NCBI GenBank assembly: GCA_025141835.1
Contig: CP081102.1
Location: 2,108,001-2,172,000 of the forward strand
Direction of reading: 5' to 3'
Length of the DNA stretch: 64,000 bases
Origin: Rhodobacteraceae bacterium M385
GTDB lineage: Bacteria > Pseudomonadota > Alphaproteobacteria > Rhodobacterales > Rhodobacteraceae
The stretch's first letter is position 1. Every line of letters begins with the position of its first letter. Below, piece after piece: positions 56,488-64,000 of this stretch. The position numbers and the translations under genes were made by a program. Below the pieces are notes generated by a model, which saw only the letters and a list, made by a program, of their open reading frames with translations, did no database searches and had not been told where the DNA came from.

Positions 56488-59031
56488 ATGACCGACCAAG
56501 CAGCGACAGACCAAGTAGATGGCCCGATCATCGCCGACGGCGTGGACGAGGAACCGGTAGAAAGCAATCGCCGCTTGTTCGAGGGCCGCGCGTTCCTGTT
56601 TGTAGGGATCTTGTCTGTGCTCTATGCGGGCTTCCACATGGCGGCCCTGAACGGCCTGTCGATTTCCGCGATGACCGGGGTCGATCTGGCGTTTCTGCCA
56701 CAATTCCCGATGGAGACCTGGAACTTTCGCATCGCCCATATCGCAGGCGCCCTGACCTTGGGGTTCCTGCTGTTCTCCGCCCATACCTTCGGCCCGGATT
56801 CCGCGACAGACCGCTCGACAAGAGGCATCTCACTGGTTGCCGCTCTCTTCGCGCTTCCGGCGCTCTATGCCGCCTATACGGTCCTCGGGTTCATCGGCCA
56901 AATCAACGGCGGAGAGCTGCCACAGATGGGTGGCCTGACCACTTGGGCCGCCTTCCCCGGCACCGATATCTACAACGCCGAGGTCTACCACTTCGGCCTG
57001 CCCCTTCTCATCGCCACAGGGGGGGGCATCGCCCTTGGCTGGGTTGAGCGTCAGGGCCGTGGCTCCTTCGCCGCCTCGGACATCGTGCTGGCGCTCTGCG
57101 CGCTGATTGTCGCGCTCTACCTGATCCCGATCTATTCCACCGCCGCGCGTAACGCTGTCGGCACCTCCTTCGTGCCCATCGGTGTGGCCTTCGCCGCCAC
57201 CGCAGGGGCTGCAATGATCCTGGAACTGACTCGCCGCGTCGCCGGTTTGGCCCTTGTCATCATCACCGGGGTCTTTCTTGCCTACACCTTCACGGCGCAT
57301 CTATTGCCGGGCATCTTGGCGGTGCAAAACCCCTACGACTGGCAACGCTTCTTCGGCTTCGTCTATACGGACGCAGGCATCCTTGGGCCCACGACGGCGG
57401 TGTCCTCCACCTACATCATTCTGTTTATCATCTTTGCCGCCTTCCTTCAGGCCTCCAAGGTGGGCGATTACTTCGTAAACTTCGCTTTTGCCGCGGCGGG
57501 CCGTGCCCGTGGGGGGCCTGCGAAAGTGGCAATCTTCGCTTCGGGCCTGATGGGTATGATCAACGGCACATCGGCGGGCAACGTGGTGGCCACCGGATCC
57601 CTCACCATCCCGCTGATGAAGAAAGTGGGCTACCACAAGAAAACCGCCGGCGCCGTGGAAGCAGCCGCCTCCACCGGTGGGCAGATCATGCCCCCGATCA
57701 TGGGCGCGGGCGCCTTCATCATGGCCGAGATCACCGGCATCCCCTACCAAGACATCGCCATCGCGGCGCTGATCCCCGCCGTGCTCTACTTCGCGTCGAT
57801 CTACTTCATGGTGGATTTTGAGGCCGCCAAACTGGGTATGCGTGGGATGCGCGAGGACGAGCTGCCAAAGTTCCGCGAGATGGCCAAAAAGGTCTTCCTG
57901 TTCCTGCCAATCGTGATCCTGATTGCCGCGCTGTTCATGGGCTATTCGGTGATCCGAGCAGGCACTTTGGCCACGGTTGCCGCCGTCGTCGTGTCCTGGG
58001 CCGCGCCCGAGCACTTCTTGCCGCGCGGCGGCTGGTCCTTACAACGGCTCTTCGTGCTCGCGATTGCGGCGATGACGATCATCCTTACCGTCGTCTGGAT
58101 CGTCACGCCCGCCCCGGCGCCGGGGGCCGATCAAAGCGCACTGATGACGAACCTCGCGCTGATTACCGGCCTGATCATTGTGGCCAGCTTCATCTACATC
58201 TCGGTGCAGGAGATGGCGAACCCCGACAGTACACTGGGCCTCGGCCTGAAAGGCATGTTGCGCGGGCTCGAGATCGCAGGCGTCATGTCGATCCAGATCA
58301 TCGCCGTTTGCGCCTGTGCGGGCATCATCGTTGGCGTGATCTCCCTCACCGGTGTGGGCGCGCGCTTCTCTTCGGTCCTGCTTGACCTTGCCGGCGTCAG
58401 CCAACTTCTGGCCCTGTTCTTCGCCATGTGCATCGCCATCCTTCTGGGCATGGGCATGCCAACCACGGCGGCCTACGCGGTGGCCGCAAGTGTTGTGGCG
58501 CCGGGCCTCGTGTCCCTTGGCATCCCGCAACTGACGGCGCATTTCTTCGTCTTCTACTTCGCCGTCGTCTCTGCCATCACGCCGCCTGTCGCGCTGGCCT
58601 CCTATGCTGCCGCTGGCATTTCCGGCGCCAACCCTATGGAAACAAGCGTCGCCAGCTTCAAGATCGGCATCGCCGCCTTCATCGTGCCGTTCATGTTCTT
58701 CTACAACGGCAACCTGCTGATGCAGGGCCCTGCCGTGGAAGTCGCCGGCGAAATGATGCACCAGGCCCCCGCTTGGTATAACATTCTGCGCGCGGGGATC
58801 ACGGCGATCCTGGGCATCTTCCTGCTCACCTCGGGCATCCAAGGCTGGTTCTTGGGCAACCGCCCCGTGTGGTTCCTGCGTGTGGGCCTGATCCTCGCCG
58901 CCCTCCTGCTGATCGCAGGCGGCTGGACCACCGACATCGCTGGCATCGCAACCGCGGTGGCAATCTTCCTGATCCAACGCCTCTTCAACCCCACCGCAAA
59001 CGCTGCCATCCCGGTCCGCGGTGCCGACTAA
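56488..59031 (+). CDS. TRAP transporter fused permease (TAXI type), system B
   Basis: 847 residues, longer than system A because of an extra N-terminal set of helices. A cytoplasmic acidic start (EEPVESNRRLFEGRAF) precedes about four small-subunit-like helices, an inserted segment with FHMAALNGLSISAMTGVDLAFLPQFPMETWNFR, and then the DctM core: GRARGGPAKVAIFASGLMGMINGTSAGNVVATGSLTIPLMKKVGYHKKTAGAVEAAASTGGQIMPPIMGAGAF, later GMGMPTTAAYAVAASVVAPGL. The start at 56488 has AAGGGA upstream; a longer open frame before it lies in the intercistronic gap. Functions with the receptor at 55259. Confidence 0.92.
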   Translation: MTDQAATDQVDGPIIADGVDEEPVESNRRLFEGRAFLFVGILSVLYAGFHMAALNGLSISAMTGVDLAFLPQFPMETWNFRIAHIAGALTLGFLLFSAHTFGPDSATDRSTRGISLVAALFALPALYAAYTVLGFIGQINGGELPQMGGLTTWAAFPGTDIYNAEVYHFGLPLLIATGGGIALGWVERQGRGSFAASDIVLALCALIVALYLIPIYSTAARNAVGTSFVPIGVAFAATAGAAMILELTRRVAGLALVIITGVFLAYTFTAHLLPGILAVQNPYDWQRFFGFVYTDAGILGPTTAVSSTYIILFIIFAAFLQASKVGDYFVNFAFAAAGRARGGPAKVAIFASGLMGMINGTSAGNVVATGSLTIPLMKKVGYHKKTAGAVEAAASTGGQIMPPIMGAGAFIMAEITGIPYQDIAIAALIPAVLYFASIYFMVDFEAAKLGMRGMREDELPKFREMAKKVFLFLPIVILIAALFMGYSVIRAGTLATVAAVVVSWAAPEHFLPRGGWSLQRLFVLAIAAMTIILTVVWIVTPAPAPGADQSALMTNLALITGLIIVASFIYISVQEMANPDSTLGLGLKGMLRGLEIAGVMSIQIIAVCACAGIIVGVISLTGVGARFSSVLLDLAGVSQLLALFFAMCIAILLGMGMPTTAAYAVAASVVAPGLVSLGIPQLTAHFFVFYFAVVSAITPPVALASYAAAGISGANPMETSVASFKIGIAAFIVPFMFFYNGNLLMQGPAVEVAGEMMHQAPAWYNILRAGITAILGIFLLTSGIQGWFLGNRPVWFLRVGLILAALLLIAGGWTTDIAGIATAVAIFLIQRLFNPTANAAIPVRGAD

Positions 59032-59094
59032 GCCCCTTCACCTTTTCTTAAATATCGAAAAACTGCACGACGCCCCCTACCAAGCGGGGCGTCG
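59032..59094 (+). terminator. Gene-end tag (copy 2) plus terminator of TRAP system B
   Basis: After the stop comes CCTTCACCTTTTC then TTAAATATCG (59035-59057), like 20732-20757. At 59068-59094 CGACGCCCC pairs with GGGGCGTCG in a 9-bp stem, followed by a short AT-rich stretch. Confidence 0.72.
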
Positions 59095-59112
59095 ATCTAT
59101 GTAAACAGTCCC

Positions 59113-60276
59113 ATGATCACACTTCACCAATCCCCGACCGATCCCGCTTTCGTGCAGAACCCCTACCCGTTCTACGCCCGCGCCCGCGCCCATGGCCCCC
59201 TGTTCCATTGGCATGACTACGCCATGCCCTGCACCACCACGCACGCGGCCACCAACGCCATCCTGCGCGATCGTCGCTTTGGCCGTGAGCCTGTGGAAGC
59301 CCTGCCCATCCCCGAGCATCTTCAGCCCTTCTACGATGTCGAAGCCCACTCCATGCTGGAGCTGGAGCCGCCCCGCCACACCCGCCTGCGCGGCCTCGTG
59401 CTGCGTGCCTTCACCAACCGCCGGATCAAGGAACTGGCGCCCGAGATCACTCAGCTCACCCACGACCTGATCGACGCCTTTCCCACCGGCGACCACGACC
59501 TGCTCGAAACTTTCGCCCGGCCACTTCCCGTCACCATCATCGCCCGCCTCCTTGGCGTGCCGGAGGATATGGCCCCAGACCTGCTGCGCTGGTCCAACGC
59601 CATGGTGATGATGTATCAGGCGGGCCGCACTCGCGCCGACGAGGACGTCGCCGTTACGGCGACGGAGGAGTTTGTCGCCTTCATGCGAGACTACGTTGAG
59701 CGTAAGCGCCAGGACCCCCAGGATGATCTGATCACCGCGCTGATCGCTGCCGAAGAAGACGGCGAGAAACTCTCGACTGACGAGCTGATCACCACCTGTA
59801 TCCTGCTGCTGAACGCGGGCCATGAGGCGACGGTCCATTCCATCGGCAATGGCATGAAGCTCTGCCTCGAAGATGGCCACCGCCCCCCCGCCGATCCCGC
59901 GAAATTCACCGAGGAACTGCTGCGCATTGATCCGCCGCTGCATATGTTTACCCGCACCGCCTATGAGGACGTCGAGGTTCACGGCCACACCTTCCAACGC
60001 GGCGATCAAGTGGCGCTTCTGCTCGGGGCGGCCAACCGTGACCCAGAGCTCTACCCCGATCCCGATACCTTCCTGCCGGACCGCTCTGGCCCCGCGCAAC
60101 TGGCCTTCGGCGCGGGTCTGCATTTCTGCGTCGGCGCACCTCTGGCCCGGCTCGAGCTGCAAATCGCCTTGCCGCTTCTATTCCAACGTTGCCCCAACCT
60201 GGCCCTGACCGGCGCGCCACGATACGCGGATATCTATCACTTCCATGGCCTCGATGCGCTGATGGTGCGCACATAA
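59113..60276 (+). CDS. Cytochrome P450
   Basis: 387 residues, a soluble bacterial P450. The I-helix oxygen-binding motif is LLNAGHEATVH, the K-helix ExxR is EELLRIDPP, and the heme loop is FGAGLHFCVGAPLARLE with the axial Cys. The sequence opens DPAFVQNPYPFYARARAHGPLF and includes HSMLELEPPRHTRLRGLV, typical of class I P450s that need a ferredoxin and reductase; neither is adjacent. It overlaps the M50 protease by one base (TAATG). Substrate is unknown. It begins 19 bases after the terminator. Confidence 0.94.
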   Translation: MITLHQSPTDPAFVQNPYPFYARARAHGPLFHWHDYAMPCTTTHAATNAILRDRRFGREPVEALPIPEHLQPFYDVEAHSMLELEPPRHTRLRGLVLRAFTNRRIKELAPEITQLTHDLIDAFPTGDHDLLETFARPLPVTIIARLLGVPEDMAPDLLRWSNAMVMMYQAGRTRADEDVAVTATEEFVAFMRDYVERKRQDPQDDLITALIAAEEDGEKLSTDELITTCILLLNAGHEATVHSIGNGMKLCLEDGHRPPADPAKFTEELLRIDPPLHMFTRTAYEDVEVHGHTFQRGDQVALLLGAANRDPELYPDPDTFLPDRSGPAQLAFGAGLHFCVGAPLARLELQIALPLLFQRCPNLALTGAPRYADIYHFHGLDALMVRT

Positions 60277-60986
60277 TGGGCAATTCCATCGTCTTCACCC
60301 TGCGCGGCCCTTGGCGCATCCCGATCCAGTTCGACATCAGCCTTCTGTTGCTTGCTGTCCTGTTCGGGATGCTCTTCATGGATCGCGGCATCACCGCCGC
60401 CGCCATCGGCTTTTCGATGATCGTGGTGGCGATCTTGCTCCATGAACTGGGTCATGCCGCCGCCTGTGTGGCCCAAGGCATCCCCGTCACCCGCATCGTC
60501 CTTTTTGGCGGCGGGGGGTTCTGTGAATACCACGCCCGTGTCAGCCCCCGCCAGACCGAGTTCATCGCCGTCGCGGGACCCCTTGTGAACCTCGCGCTGT
60601 GGGCCATCATCACCCTGATCGTCCCCCTCACGATTACAGAGCCCACACCGGTCAACATCAATGGCACCTTCATTACCCCACCACAGGCCACATCCGAGCT
60701 GACCCGCAACCTCGGCTTTTTCGCGCAACTCAACCTGTTCCTCGCCCTGTTCAACCTGCTCCCGATCCTGCCGTTAGACGGCGGGCGGCTGCTGCATTCC
60801 TGGCTGCATCGCTACGTCCGCGCGGTCACCGCCAACAAGATCACCGGGGCCGTGGGCGTTGTCTTCTCGATCCTGTGGATACCGCTGATGTTCGCCGCCT
60901 ACTTCACCTTTGGTTTCATCCTGCTGTTCTTCCCCAGCCTGATGCAAAGCTGGCGGATGATGCGCAGTGGGCAAGAGTTTTACTGA
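60276..60986 (+). CDS. Site-2 protease-like M50 metalloprotease
   Basis: 236 residues with about five hydrophobic segments. HELGHAAACVAQG (HExxH) lies in a membrane helix near residue 57, and the second ligand motif is ILPLDGGRLLHSW (DG) near residue 165, matching site-2 protease membrane zinc peptidases. The family cleaves transmembrane anti-sigma or regulatory proteins. The start overlaps the P450 stop (TAATG). It converges with the following minus-strand gene, overlapping it by 7 bases at the stops. The natural substrate is not identifiable. Confidence 0.88.
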   Translation: MGNSIVFTLRGPWRIPIQFDISLLLLAVLFGMLFMDRGITAAAIGFSMIVVAILLHELGHAAACVAQGIPVTRIVLFGGGGFCEYHARVSPRQTEFIAVAGPLVNLALWAIITLIVPLTITEPTPVNINGTFITPPQATSELTRNLGFFAQLNLFLALFNLLPILPLDGGRLLHSWLHRYVRAVTANKITGAVGVVFSILWIPLMFAAYFTFGFILLFFPSLMQSWRMMRSGQEFY

Positions 60987-61780
60987 TCCCCGTCCGCCGC
61001 CGCCCGTTCCGCCACTGCCCAAAACAGGGCGAGCGTCATCACCGCAACCAAGACGGCCATTAACCCTTTCACCACGCCCGCCCCCACAAGAGGGATCAGG
61101 AATTGAGGGCCGGACGTGCCTCCTCCCCGATTTGACAGGGTGAGATGTGCAACAAGGCCCAAAGCCTCCGCCACAACCGAAAAAACCAAGGCCACAGCAA
61201 TCCAAAGGGCGCTCAGGCCCAAAAGCCGCCCGCCGATCTCGGCGCTTTGGCGCCACGCGGTGCGCAGGGCCAGGTTTCGACCTGCCCGGACCTCCACCGC
61301 GGCGGCGGCCAGCCGGAACAGGACGTAGAGCGCCGCGCAGTTGCTCAACACCTCTAACGCCAGCTCAAGGACGAAGCCCCCTTCCCCGCTAAGGTCGAGC
61401 CCCCCCAACAACAAAGCATCAAGGCCCGAGATGACAACGCAAACGCCCAATAAGATCAGAAAGCGCCCATAGGCCTGCCACCCGATCCAAATCCGCGTTT
61501 GGGTGCCGTCGCTAGCCCCCCAGATACCCACAGCCCATGGGCCCGCAAGGATCAGCCAGCCCCCGAAAAACACGGCGGCAAACTCTGGACTTCCCAACAG
61601 CCAAAGGGCGTGCTGGAGCACAACAGGATCGCCACCACCGGTCAATGCAAAGGCGGTAACCATCTGGATCACGACGAAAGGCAGCGCCAAGGGAAGTGCA
61701 ACAAGCCCCCCGACGACTAGGGCCGCCTGCCAGCGGATCACCCATGCCGCAAGGGCCGCCTTGCAGATCGCGCCGATCAT
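60980..61780 (-). CDS. Hypothetical polytopic membrane protein
   Basis: 266 residues with about six hydrophobic segments (starting AALVVGGLVALPLALPFVVIQ and FGGWLILAGPWAVGIWG) and Trp/Gly-rich loops. It resembles large-conductance DUF-type membrane proteins but I do not recognise a named family. It lies on the minus strand just downstream of uvrA, with its start adjacent to the uvrA stop, so it may be transcribed with uvrA. The stop overlaps the M50 gene's end. No catalytic motif is visible. Confidence 0.68.
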   Translation of the reverse strand: MIGAICKAALAAWVIRWQAALVVGGLVALPLALPFVVIQMVTAFALTGGGDPVVLQHALWLLGSPEFAAVFFGGWLILAGPWAVGIWGASDGTQTRIWIGWQAYGRFLILLGVCVVISGLDALLLGGLDLSGEGGFVLELALEVLSNCAALYVLFRLAAAAVEVRAGRNLALRTAWRQSAEIGGRLLGLSALWIAVALVFSVVAEALGLVAHLTLSNRGGGTSGPQFLIPLVGAGVVKGLMAVLVAVMTLALFWAVAERAAADGDQ

Positions 61781-64000
61781 CTATTCCGCCGCTTGGCTCC
61801 GCGCGGTCAGCATCGGCCCCAAATACCGGCCCGTATGGCTCTCGGCCACTTTGGCTACCTGTTCGGGCGTACCTTTAGCCACGATCTGACCACCGCCATC
61901 GCCGCCCTCGGGGCCGATGTCGATGATGTGGTCGGCGGTCTTGATGACATCAAGGTTATGCTCAATCACCACGACCGAGTTCCCCTGATCCACCAATTCA
62001 TGTAACACTTCCAACAGCTTACGAACGTCTTCAAAGTGCAAGCCCGTGGTCGGCTCATCCAGAATATACAGCGTCCGCCCTGTCGATTGTTTTGCCAACT
62101 CCTTGGAAAGCTTCACCCGCTGCGCCTCGCCGCCCGACAACGTCGTGGCCTGCTGACCCACCTTGATGTAGCCAAGGCCCACCCGCATGAGCGCGTCCAT
62201 TTTGGTGCGAATGGAGGGGACCGCCTTGAAGAACTCCTGCGCGTCTTCCACCGTCATGTTCAGCACATCGGCGATGCTTTGCCCCTTGAACCGGATTTCC
62301 AGCGTTTCGCGGTTGTAACGCTGCCCCCGGCAGGTTTCGCATTCCACGTAGACATCTGGCAGGAAGTGCATCTCGATCTTGATAAGGCCGTCGCCCTGAC
62401 AAGCCTCACACCGGCCGCCTTTGACGTTGAAACTGAACCGACCCGGCTTGTAGCCGCGCGCCTTGGATTCCGGCAGTCCCGCGAACCAATCGCGGATCGG
62501 CGTGAAGGCGCCTGTATATGTGGCGGGGTTGGACCGAGGCGTGCGCCCGATGGCGCGCTGGTCGATGTCGATCACCTTATCAAGGTGTTCCAGCCCTTTG
62601 ATCGTTTCGCATGGCGCCGGCGTCTGCCGCGCGCCGTTCAGCTTCATCGAGGCGGTCTTGAACAGCGTCTCGATCGTTAACGTGGATTTGCCGCCCCCTG
62701 ACACGCCTGTGACACAGACAAACTGCCCCAGAGGGAAATCAGCAGTGACGTTTTGCAGGTTGTTCCCGGTGGCCTTCACCACCTGAAGCTTCTTCTTGTT
62801 ACCCTTGCGCCGCTTGGCGGGCACGGCGATTTCACGACGCCCCGCCAGATAATCCCCGGTAATCGACTTGGGGTTGGCGATAAGATCCGCCGGAGAGCCC
62901 TCGCCCACCACCTGCCCACCGTGCACCCCCGCGCCGGGGCCAATGTCGAAGACGTAGTCCGCCTCGCGGATCGCCTCTTCATCATGTTCCACAACGATCA
63001 CGGTATTGCCCTGATCGCGCAGGTTCTTCAGCGTCGTCAGCAGCCGGTCATTGTCGCGCTGATGCAACCCGATGGAGGGTTCATCAAGCACGTAAAGCAC
63101 GCCCGTCAGGCCGCTGCCGATCTGGCTGGCAAGGCGGATACGCTGCGCTTCCCCGCCCGAAAGGGTGCCCGCATTGCGCGACAGGGTCAGGTATTGGAGA
63201 CCGACATTGTTAAGAAAGCCCAAACGCTCACGGATTTCCTTCAAGATCGCGCGGGCGACCTCGTTTTTCTGCTTCGTCAGGCTTTCGGGCACGGTTTCGC
63301 ACCATGCGAAGGCCTCGGAAATCGACATTTGCACCACTTGGCCCACGTGAAGGCCCGCGATTTTCACCGCAAGCGCCTCGGGGCGCAGACGGTAGCCGCC
63401 GCAGTCGCCGCAGGGGCGGTTGTTCTGGAACCGCTCGAATTCTTCCCTGATCCACGCGCTATCGGTCTCGCGGTAGCGGCGTTCCATATTGGGGATGACC
63501 CCTTCAAACGTGCGCTCGACTTGGTAAACGCGACCGCCTTCGTCGTAGCGGAACTGGATTTCTTCCTCGCCCGATCCGCGCAGAAAAACCTGCTGAATTT
63601 CCGGGACGAGGTCTTTCCATTTTGTCTTGGCGTCAAATCCGTAATGTTTGGCGATGGCCTCGATCGTTTGCACGAAATAGGGGGATTTTCCCTTACGCCA
63701 CGGAGCGATAGCGCCATCTTCAAGGGACAGTGCCTTGTCGGGAACCATCAGACCTTCGTCGAAGAACAACTCCATCCCCAAGCCGTCGCACGACGGGCAA
63801 GCGCCGAAGGGCGCGTTGAAGGAAAAAAGGCGCGGCTCGATTTCGGGGATGGTGAATCCGCTGACAGGACAGGCGAATTTCTCGCTGAAGGTGAAACGTT
63901 GCGGCTCCTCCCTGTCGCCCTCTTGGGGCGACTGGTCCTCGCCGCTTCGCTGTGCCAGTTCCAGCACCGCGATCCCGTCGGCCAGATCCAGCGCCGTGCG
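61781..64000 (-). CDS. uvrA: Excinuclease ABC subunit A, C-terminal part (5' end outside window)
   Basis: The window ends inside uvrA; 740 codons are visible. Present are the first Cys-type zinc region (FACPVSGF and GACPSCDGLG), the first ABC half's end with LSGGEAQRIRLASQIGSGLTGVLYVLDEPSIGLH, the second half's Walker A VSGGGKSTLTIETLF, the second zinc module (RCEACQGDGL, VECETCRGQRY) and the final LSGGEAQRVKLSKELAKQSTGRTLYILDEPTTGLH. UvrA recognises bulky lesions with UvrB. It is a DNA-repair gene, often SOS-controlled, but its promoter is outside the window. Confidence 0.97.
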   Translation of the reverse strand, partial: RTALDLADGIAVLELAQRSGEDQSPQEGDREEPQRFTFSEKFACPVSGFTIPEIEPRLFSFNAPFGACPSCDGLGMELFFDEGLMVPDKALSLEDGAIAPWRKGKSPYFVQTIEAIAKHYGFDAKTKWKDLVPEIQQVFLRGSGEEEIQFRYDEGGRVYQVERTFEGVIPNMERRYRETDSAWIREEFERFQNNRPCGDCGGYRLRPEALAVKIAGLHVGQVVQMSISEAFAWCETVPESLTKQKNEVARAILKEIRERLGFLNNVGLQYLTLSRNAGTLSGGEAQRIRLASQIGSGLTGVLYVLDEPSIGLHQRDNDRLLTTLKNLRDQGNTVIVVEHDEEAIREADYVFDIGPGAGVHGGQVVGEGSPADLIANPKSITGDYLAGRREIAVPAKRRKGNKKKLQVVKATGNNLQNVTADFPLGQFVCVTGVSGGGKSTLTIETLFKTASMKLNGARQTPAPCETIKGLEHLDKVIDIDQRAIGRTPRSNPATYTGAFTPIRDWFAGLPESKARGYKPGRFSFNVKGGRCEACQGDGLIKIEMHFLPDVYVECETCRGQRYNRETLEIRFKGQSIADVLNMTVEDAQEFFKAVPSIRTKMDALMRVGLGYIKVGQQATTLSGGEAQRVKLSKELAKQSTGRTLYILDEPTTGLHFEDVRKLLEVLHELVDQGNSVVVIEHNLDVIKTADHIIDIGPEGGDGGGQIVAKGTPEQVAKVAESHTGRYLGPMLTARSQAAE

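Overview
The window is a high-GC, gene-dense chromosomal segment of an alphaproteobacterium, most likely a marine member of the Rhodobacterales (Roseobacter/Rhodobacteraceae). The inference rests on a CtrA homologue beside a SciP homologue, two TAXI-type TRAP transporters with fused permeases, a dimethylglycine-dehydrogenase-like protein, a very large Ca-binding repeat protein ending in a Hint domain, TrmFO and GluQ tRNA-modification genes, and DUF1127/DUF1850 companions. No 16S gene is present, so genus cannot be fixed.

Layout. 1-4.6 kb: end of a shikimate kinase gene, aroB, a FAD/GcvT-type demethylase and a MocA-like nucleotidyltransferase. 4.7-11.9 kb: one 7.1-kb minus-strand gene for a 2382-residue RTX/cadherin/Hint protein, followed by an 860-bp gap. 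12.7-21.9 kb: tRNA-Leu, membrane proteins, dsbB, gyrA, trmFO, a methyltransferase, gluQ, a tandem palindrome array, hisI and a NifU-like scaffold gene. 22.2-29.5 kb: a 40-codon membrane peptide behind an SOS-box-like site, recG, ligA, ctrA, sciP and mnmA. 29.5-30.4 kb: two identical-looking tRNA-Asp genes, each followed by an array of 40-bp hairpin repeats. 30.4-34.7 kb: DMT exporter, pirin, a tRNA-Val gene with a duplicated 3' half, a histidine phosphatase, and soxR with a near-perfect SoxR operator facing a DUF1127 gene. 34.7-38.2 kb: first TAXI-TRAP operon. 38.4-50.2 kb: tRNA-Val(CAC), an HU-like protein, a polysaccharide deacetylase, lon with a heat-shock-type promoter, tgt, a LysR regulator, Fe-S assembly genes (SufT-like, A-type carrier), TfoX-like protein, a second palindrome array, a 2-oxoglutarate oxygenase and tpiA. 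50.3-59.1 kb: a secreted PPC-repeat protein diverging from a DctS/DctD-like two-component system that precedes a second TAXI-TRAP operon. 59.1-64 kb: a cytochrome P450, a site-2-type protease, an unknown membrane protein and the 3' part of uvrA.

How the genes fit together. DNA repair and cell-cycle functions cluster (recG-ligA, ctrA-sciP, gyrA, uvrA, lon). tRNA maturation is strongly represented (trmFO, gluQ, mnmA, tgt). Two independent TAXI-TRAP importers, one with its own two-component regulator, suggest uptake of organic acids or related solutes. Fe-S and redox handling is visible in the NifU-like, SufT-like and A-type proteins and in SoxR.

The most unusual material is non-coding: four kinds of short-period or palindromic repeats placed just downstream of genes or tRNAs, including a family of perfect palindromes with a fixed CCTTGCAAGG core and changing but self-complementary arms. 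The best candidates for new biology are the SOS-box/40-residue peptide pair, the SoxR-DUF1127 pair, and the tRNA-Asp/hairpin-array units. All functional calls are from reading translated sequence and motifs; no database search was possible.
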